This document shows positions 5,697 through 9,776 of a stretch of 9,776 nucleotides of DNA, piece after piece. The position numbers were made by a program, and so were the translations under genes. The DNA comes from Coriobacteriales bacterium (GTDB lineage: Bacteria > Actinomycetota > Coriobacteriia > Coriobacteriales > UBA8131). The stretch is taken from assembly GCA_031282085.1 (NCBI GenBank), contig JAITEK010000072.1, positions 1-9,776 on the forward strand. The letters run 5' to 3'. Position 1 is the stretch's first letter, and each line of letters opens with the position of its first letter. The notes under the pieces were generated by a model. The model searched no databases, was not told the DNA's origin, and worked only from the letters and a program-made list of their open reading frames with translations.

Positions 5697-6755
5697 TTGG
5701 ATCTGAGTCGTCGTCACGCGCTTGCTTTGTCGGTTGTTGGGGTGTTGAGCCTGTTGGGGGGAGGCGCCCTGGCGGGCTGTTCGCGCGCAGCAGACGCGGA
5801 GGGGGAACCGTCCGCAGACCCGGAGCAGGAGCCTGCCTCTCCCACCCAACCAGCGGAACTGAAGGTATTCAGCACCTTTCTCTTTGACACGTACATCGAG
5901 ATAAAGGCCGCCTGCGACCAGGCACTTCTCGACCGTTTAAACGAGCGGCTTATCTTCTTTGAGAACACGTTCTCGCGTACCCGCGAGGGCTCAGACATCT
6001 TTACGCTGAATATGGCGGGCGGGGCGCCGGTTGAGGTGCACGAGGAAACGGCTGCGCTTATCAGCCAATCGCTCGTCTTCAGTGAGCTTTCTGGGGGGCT
6101 GTTCGACATCAGCATCGGCGCAGTCTCAAGTCTTTGGGACTTTAAGGAGGGCATTTTGCCCGACGCGACGGTGCTGGCCGAGGCCGTTACCCATGTAGAC
6201 TACCGCGGCATCGAGGTGAACGGCACCACGATTACGCTTGCCGACCCCGCGGCGCGGCTCGACCTCGGCGGTATCGCCAAGGGCTACGCCGCCGACGAGA
6301 TGGTGCGCCTGCTGCGCGAGGGCGGCTGCGAGAGCGCGCTCATTAACCTGGGCGGCAACGTCTACGCACTGGGCCTCAAGCCCGATGGCACGCCGTGGAG
6401 CGTGGGGGTACAGGACCCCCAACAGCCACGCGGGACGCTCAAGGCCGTAACGGCGGCGCACGACCTGTCGGTGGTCACCAGCGGGCCCTACGAACGCGGC
6501 TTTGAGCAAGACGGCGTCTTCTACCACCACATCCTCGACCCGCGCACCGGCTACCCCGTGCAGACCGATCTTGCGAGCGCCACGATATTCTCCGATCTTT
6601 CCTGCGAGGGCGACGCGCTGACCACCTGCTGTTTCCTCATGGGACAGACGGCGGCGCTCAAACTGGTGAGAGCCCGTCCCGGTGTGGACGCGCTGCTGGT
6701 TGACCTGAACGGCGAGGTGCTGATGACGGACGACACGATAGCCGAGCTGCGCTGA
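5697..6755 (+). CDS. apbE: FAD:protein FMN transferase (ApbE), secreted lipoprotein
   Basis: ApbE-family enzymes use FAD and a divalent metal to attach FMN covalently to a Ser/Thr of extracytosolic flavoproteins. The 352-residue product shows FDTYIEIKA (63-71), GGLFDISIGAVSSLW (133-147), the hallmark RLDLGGIAKGYAAD (187-200), INLGGNVYALG (216-226), HHILDPRTGYP (277-287) and GDALTT (305-310), the region of metal-binding Asp/Thr. The N-terminus has an Arg pair (SRR, 4-6), a hydrophobic stretch (8-26) and a lipobox LAGC with Cys28, so the mature enzyme should be lipid-anchored outside the membrane. The start is a TTG at 5697 with AGAAGG 4 nt upstream; it is chosen because later starts would lose the signal peptide. 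The stop overlaps the next start by one base (TGATG). Confidence 0.95.
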   Translation: MDLSRRHALALSVVGVLSLLGGGALAGCSRAADAEGEPSADPEQEPASPTQPAELKVFSTFLFDTYIEIKAACDQALLDRLNERLIFFENTFSRTREGSDIFTLNMAGGAPVEVHEETAALISQSLVFSELSGGLFDISIGAVSSLWDFKEGILPDATVLAEAVTHVDYRGIEVNGTTITLADPAARLDLGGIAKGYAADEMVRLLREGGCESALINLGGNVYALGLKPDGTPWSVGVQDPQQPRGTLKAVTAAHDLSVVTSGPYERGFEQDGVFYHHILDPRTGYPVQTDLASATIFSDLSCEGDALTTCCFLMGQTAALKLVRARPGVDALLVDLNGEVLMTDDTIAELR

Positions 6756-7192
6756 TGAAAGCGACCGACGGGGCAACAACAGCGGGGGACGGGGCAACGC
6801 GCCGAAGTGTTCTGTTGGGGGTCGGCGTCTTTGTCGCCGCGTTGCTCGCGCAGGCTGGGGTCATGTTGTTCGGCGCCTTGCGCAAGGGGCAGACGGCCCT
6901 CATCACAGACGGCGATGGCGCCGTGCACGAGCTACCCCTCAACAGCGCCAAACGCGTGGAGATAACAACGGCGCTCGGCTCAAACACCGTTGAGGTCGCC
7001 GACGGGCAGATACGCATTGTGGACTCAACCTGCAAGAACAAGGACTGCATACACCAAGGAGCCATCAGCAACCCCGGGCAGACCATCGTCTGCCTCCCCA
7101 ACCGATTCGTCATACGCATCAAGGAATCCGACTCTCCTGAAGATAACGGCAACGGCTCCGATGGCAACGACGTCGACGCGGTCTCGGGCTGA
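6755..7192 (+). CDS. Membrane-anchored NusG domain II protein
   Basis: The 145-residue protein has a short N-terminal segment ending in an Arg pair (16-17), one membrane segment (about 18-42), and an extracytosolic domain of about 80 residues (45-122). I recognise the latter as the NusG domain II / DUF1312 type: a conserved CKNKDC (Cys93, Cys98), then G-x-I and IVCLPNRFVIRI (111-122, Cys113). It is not the transcription factor NusG, having neither NGN nor KOW domain. The tail (126-145) is acidic and rich in Asp, Asn and Gly. Family members regularly accompany ApbE and Gx-family genes in loci for extracytosolic flavin and electron transfer; the molecular role is not established. It starts on the ATG that overlaps the apbE stop, so expression is likely coupled. 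Confidence 0.85.
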   Translation: MKATDGATTAGDGATRRSVLLGVGVFVAALLAQAGVMLFGALRKGQTALITDGDGAVHELPLNSAKRVEITTALGSNTVEVADGQIRIVDSTCKNKDCIHQGAISNPGQTIVCLPNRFVIRIKESDSPEDNGNGSDGNDVDAVSG

Positions 7193-7217
7193 CATGCCGA
7201 GCGGAGGTTGAGACGCC

Positions 7218-7721
7218 ATGCCTTTGAACCCGACCCAGCGCCTTGCCCGCATCGCCCTGCTCGCCGCGCTTGCCCTGGTGCTCGGCTACCTGGAGAATAT
7301 GGTGCCGATACCGGTGCCGATACCCGGAGTGCGGCTCGGCTTGGGTAACGTCTGCGTCCTGCTCGCCCTCTACCTGCTGGACACGCGCAGCGCCCTGGCC
7401 GTCATGGTCCTCAAAGTGAGCATATCCACGCTGCTCTTTGGTTCGCCGATGGCGCTTATCTACAGCGCCGCGGGCGGGCTGCTCTCCTTTGGCGGCATGT
7501 GGCTTTTGAAGCGCTGGGGCAAGGTGAACATCGTCGCCGTGAGCATCGTGGCCGCCGTGCTGCATAACGTCGCCCAGGTCCTTGTGGCAACGGCGCTGCT
7601 GGCGACCCCCGCCATCCTGCTCAACCTGCCCCTGCTTGCCGTTGTCGCCTGCGCAACGGGCGCCCTGACGGGGATCGTCGCCGCCCAGGTTATCCGCGCT
7701 TTGAGTGCGGGCAGGCACTAA
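7218..7721 (+). CDS. Gx transporter family membrane protein
   Basis: This 167-residue, very hydrophobic protein has about five or six membrane segments (near 10-27, 40-54, 58-76, 79-97, 104-128, 133-157). It matches the Gx family, often labelled heptaprenyl diphosphate synthase component I (Hpre_diP_synt_I). Marks are the PIPGVRLGLGNV segment (34-45), LKVSISTLLFGSP (65-77), YSAAGG (82-87) and HNVAQ (116-120). The fold resembles ECF-transporter S components. The synthase label is doubtful here because no prenyl synthase gene is adjacent. In ApbE loci the protein may import or present a flavin-related or quinone-related molecule, which is inference. The ATG has a GGAGG about 10 nt upstream, and the gene lies 25 bp after the NusG-II gene, consistent with one operon. 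Confidence 0.85.
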   Translation: MPLNPTQRLARIALLAALALVLGYLENMVPIPVPIPGVRLGLGNVCVLLALYLLDTRSALAVMVLKVSISTLLFGSPMALIYSAAGGLLSFGGMWLLKRWGKVNIVAVSIVAAVLHNVAQVLVATALLATPAILLNLPLLAVVACATGALTGIVAAQVIRALSAGRH

Positions 7722-8004
7722 AATTTAATAAATACAACGGCAGCGAGCAGTGGCGACAAGCGGCGTTTGCCCCGCCCAGCGGCATCAGCGGCGTTGGAAG
7801 GAACCCTCTCATACAAGTTATTAGGAAAAAATTATAAGATTCCTCTTGTTAGAAACGTCTAATAGTGCTATTGTGTTCGCAAATCCTAACTTTAGGGGCA
7901 GAGCAGGGTTAACCTTCAGGGGAATTCGATTTCATGTGAAGAAGGGAGGAGCGGTACCATCTCGTGTTCGTTTCGGTCCGTACAAAAAAAAGAAGGGAAA
8001 CCAT
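7722..8004. other. Intergenic region before the Tp47-like gene
   Basis: The 283-bp region is AT-richer around 7810-7890. I see no clear intrinsic terminator after the Gx gene. It contains a promoter candidate (7846-7874) and several short inverted repeats: AGGAA/TTCCT (7823-7844), TTAGA/TCTAA (7849-7862), CCTAA/TTAGG (7885-7896) and the self-complementary GGTTAACC (7907-7914). A leader of about 125 nt follows, with two GA-rich ribosome-binding-like stretches; the one that fits the gene is AAGGG at 7993-7997. Confidence 0.75.
7846..7874 (+). promoter_or_regulatory. Promoter of the Tp47-like gene with an inverted repeat in its spacer
   Basis: TTGTTA (7846-7851), a 17-bp spacer and TATTGT (7869-7874) form a good vegetative-type promoter, helped by a TG at 7866-7867 (extended -10). 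The spacer region holds TTAGA-AACG-TCTAA (7849-7862), and just after the expected start point lies CCTAA-CT-TTAGG (7885-7896). Both look like operator positions, so regulation is plausible. The expected leader is about 125 nt. Confidence 0.5.
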
Positions 8005-9776
8005 ATGAGAAAGAAAAAGACCATCTCGGTGCTCTGCGCGCTGGCGCTGGTCGCGAATCTGGTGGTAGGCGCCTCGGCGTTTGCCGAACAGGGAGAAGCT
8101 GCTGAGGGGAGCCTCGAGCCGGCTGCGCTCAGCCTTACGCCCCTGGCAACCAGCGTCAGCGTCCTCGGAACCGACGCCATTGACGTTGCTGTCCCTGGCA
8201 CCGCCGACGTAGTCAACTACGTCGTCTTGTCTGTTGGCGACGCCGACTACGCGAACGTGACCTACAGGCTCGGCGGTACGGAGGTCACGCCGAGCCTTGT
8301 GCTCGACAAGGGCGAGGGCAATCCTAAGATCATCAAACTTGCGGTGCCCGTGGGAGCATCGGGCAACATTGCTCTCGTAACGAGCGGCGCCGACAGCGAC
8401 CTCAACACCAGCGTCACCATCGCCGCGGAAGGCGTCGCGGAGCCAAGCGTGCCTTATTACGTTTACGGCGAGACGCCGATGGCTTTCAGCGAGTTCTTCC
8501 ATGACGCCACCGCCGGCGTCACCGCTGTGGAGCCGACCACGACCAGCTTTGTGGCTGGCGGCACCGAGGCTGAGCCGGAGCTCTTCATCGCTGCGGGCAC
8601 CAAAAGCGGCACCCTGTATCCTGGCGGCATCTCGTGGGCAACCAGCAGCAATCAGCCAGCGGTTGACGCCATCTCAACGGCGACCTTCGGAGACAGCGCG
8701 CACTTCGCTGTGTCCGGGGCCGTTGACCTCAACTACAGCGGCGCGGACATCACCACCAAGGCCGAGGGCCATGCCATCACCCGCATTACCGCCGTCGACG
8801 TGGCTGTTAACTTCGACCTGCTTGCCAACGCCACACTGCTTGGCGAGCTCAATGAGGCGACCGACCAGTCAACCGCCGTCCTGGCCAAGATCGCAGACAT
8901 CACCTGGGCCGCCGCCGCTGACATCTACAAGCCCAAGTACCTGTTCACCGACGCTTCCTGGGGCAAGCGCGACGAGGATGTCGTTACTGCGGCGGGTAAG
9001 ACCTTCCCCGCTATCACGAGCACCTCAACAACCTACGGTACCAACTGGACTACACGGCAGCACACGGTCAACTTCAGCATGACAGGGCTTACCAATACGG
9101 ATTTCTGGAATAACTATCTCGAATATATCTACGGCGGCTACATCGAGGACGCAAACGGACACCGTGAACCACTCGTCTGGCTGCAGAACCTGTTCTCTCA
9201 TCGGGGACACACGAACTTCGACGTCTCGATAAACGACAGTATCTTTGAGCGCTTCTCCGACCTCAGTTTCGCAGGCGACTTCAAGATAGTTGTCTACGCC
9301 GCAGGTTTTGAGGACATCGTCTTAGACGATGTACATCTGGCCGACTACATCAACGGCGCTGCCACCATCGAACAGGGTACAACCTTTAACGTAAGTCCGT
9401 CCGACAACTCAACATGGTTTGAGGACGCTCAGCTTCACATCCAGGGCGCGGCAAGCTTTAATGCCGCAGCAGCCAGGCTGCTTAAGGGTCAGGTGGAGGT
9501 CGACCCTTCGCTGTACTCCTTTGAGCAGGATGGCAGTGAGATCGTCCTGAGCTTTAACGCGGGCTTCTTTGTAGGCAATTACCAGGGCTCCTACACCGTC
9601 CGGCTTGTCGCCGACACCGACGACGTGAAGTCCAAGCCTCTGACCTTTACCGTCAATAGACTGGTTGACTGGCCCACGCTTAACATAACAGGCGGGGCAC
9701 AGGGTGTCGCCAACGACGAGAACACACCTCTAAACGTGCCGATTAACAAAACGGTCACCCTGAACAACGCCGATCT
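8005..9776 (+). CDS. Secreted Tp47-like (penicillin-binding Tp47 domain) protein, partial
   Basis: The first 590 residues are present; the rest lies beyond the right edge. A Sec signal peptide is clear: RKKK at 2-5, a hydrophobic core (7-22) and likely cleavage after Ala27 (AFA-EQ). There is no lipobox. The ATG has AAGGG 7 nt upstream. Residues about 150-447 resemble Treponema pallidum Tp47, compared from memory: a Tyr-rich start (150-165), DAISTAT (221-227, against DAVSRAT in Tp47), and a late segment GDFKIVVYAAGFEDIVLDD (424-442) corresponding to the GYYRLTLIANGYRDVVAD segment of Tp47. The remainder (about 455-590) looks beta-rich and Ig-like, and an anchor may follow off-window. Tp47 binds penicillin and has carboxypeptidase-like and beta-lactamase activity, but its physiological role is unclear, so function here is not assigned. 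The DxxSxAT motif resembles an ApbE flavinylation site, which is notable given the upstream cassette. Confidence 0.75.
   Translation, partial: MRKKKTISVLCALALVANLVVGASAFAEQGEAAEGSLEPAALSLTPLATSVSVLGTDAIDVAVPGTADVVNYVVLSVGDADYANVTYRLGGTEVTPSLVLDKGEGNPKIIKLAVPVGASGNIALVTSGADSDLNTSVTIAAEGVAEPSVPYYVYGETPMAFSEFFHDATAGVTAVEPTTTSFVAGGTEAEPELFIAAGTKSGTLYPGGISWATSSNQPAVDAISTATFGDSAHFAVSGAVDLNYSGADITTKAEGHAITRITAVDVAVNFDLLANATLLGELNEATDQSTAVLAKIADITWAAAADIYKPKYLFTDASWGKRDEDVVTAAGKTFPAITSTSTTYGTNWTTRQHTVNFSMTGLTNTDFWNNYLEYIYGGYIEDANGHREPLVWLQNLFSHRGHTNFDVSINDSIFERFSDLSFAGDFKIVVYAAGFEDIVLDDVHLADYINGAATIEQGTTFNVSPSDNSTWFEDAQLHIQGAASFNAAAARLLKGQVEVDPSLYSFEQDGSEIVLSFNAGFFVGNYQGSYTVRLVADTDDVKSKPLTFTVNRLVDWPTLNITGGAQGVANDENTPLNVPINKTVTLNNAD

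Noticed and set aside
8501..9082. 193-codon plus-strand frame overlapping the Tp47-like gene
   Set aside because: It is an out-of-frame shadow rich in Ser/Pro/Arg. The frame starting at 8005 has a signal peptide and Tp47-like segments throughout.

Overview
The window is high-GC DNA with tightly packed genes. Gene order and protein content suggest an anaerobic actinobacterium, most likely class Coriobacteriia (Eggerthella/Slackia/Adlercreutzia-like). That placement is an inference from composition, the style of the division cluster, the ApbE/NusG-II/Gx cassette and the Tp47-like secreted protein; nothing here fixes the genus.

Left half (1-5399, minus strand): a peptidoglycan-synthesis and division block of the dcw type, read from right to left as murD, ftsW, murG, then a 337-bp gap, then murC, which runs off the left edge. 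murD-ftsW overlap by 11 bp and ftsW-murG by 4 bp (ATGA), so these three look co-transcribed and translationally coupled. MurD adds D-Glu to UDP-MurNAc-L-Ala. FtsW polymerises lipid II at the septum. MurG makes lipid II from lipid I. MurC adds L-Ala to UDP-MurNAc. FtsW carries an unusual Pro/Ala/Arg-rich tail of about 180 residues. The murG-murC gap is full of hairpin-forming REP-like repeats. One 79-bp unit recurs in opposite orientation at 5530-5608, in the murD/apbE divergent region, at about 78% identity, with compensatory changes in its main stem.

Right half (5697-9776, plus strand): apbE (lipoprotein FAD:protein FMN transferase), a one-pass membrane protein with a NusG-II domain, and a Gx-family polytopic membrane protein form a compact cassette. 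Cassettes of this type are associated with extracytosolic flavinylation and electron transfer. After a 283-bp gap with a good promoter comes the start of a large secreted protein that I recognise as similar to Treponema pallidum Tp47 (penicillin-binding lipoprotein). It is cut by the right edge.

The most interesting observation is that the Tp47-like protein contains a D-x-x-S-x-A-T motif (residues 221-227). This resembles the site at which ApbE attaches FMN to a threonine, and the gene lies just downstream of an apbE cassette. A flavinylated Tp47-type surface protein is therefore a testable hypothesis. Regulatory candidates are an 18-bp near-perfect palindrome over the putative -10 box of apbE, and an inverted repeat in the spacer of the Tp47-like gene's promoter. 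No tRNA, rRNA, CRISPR, insertion sequence or convincing intrinsic terminator was seen.
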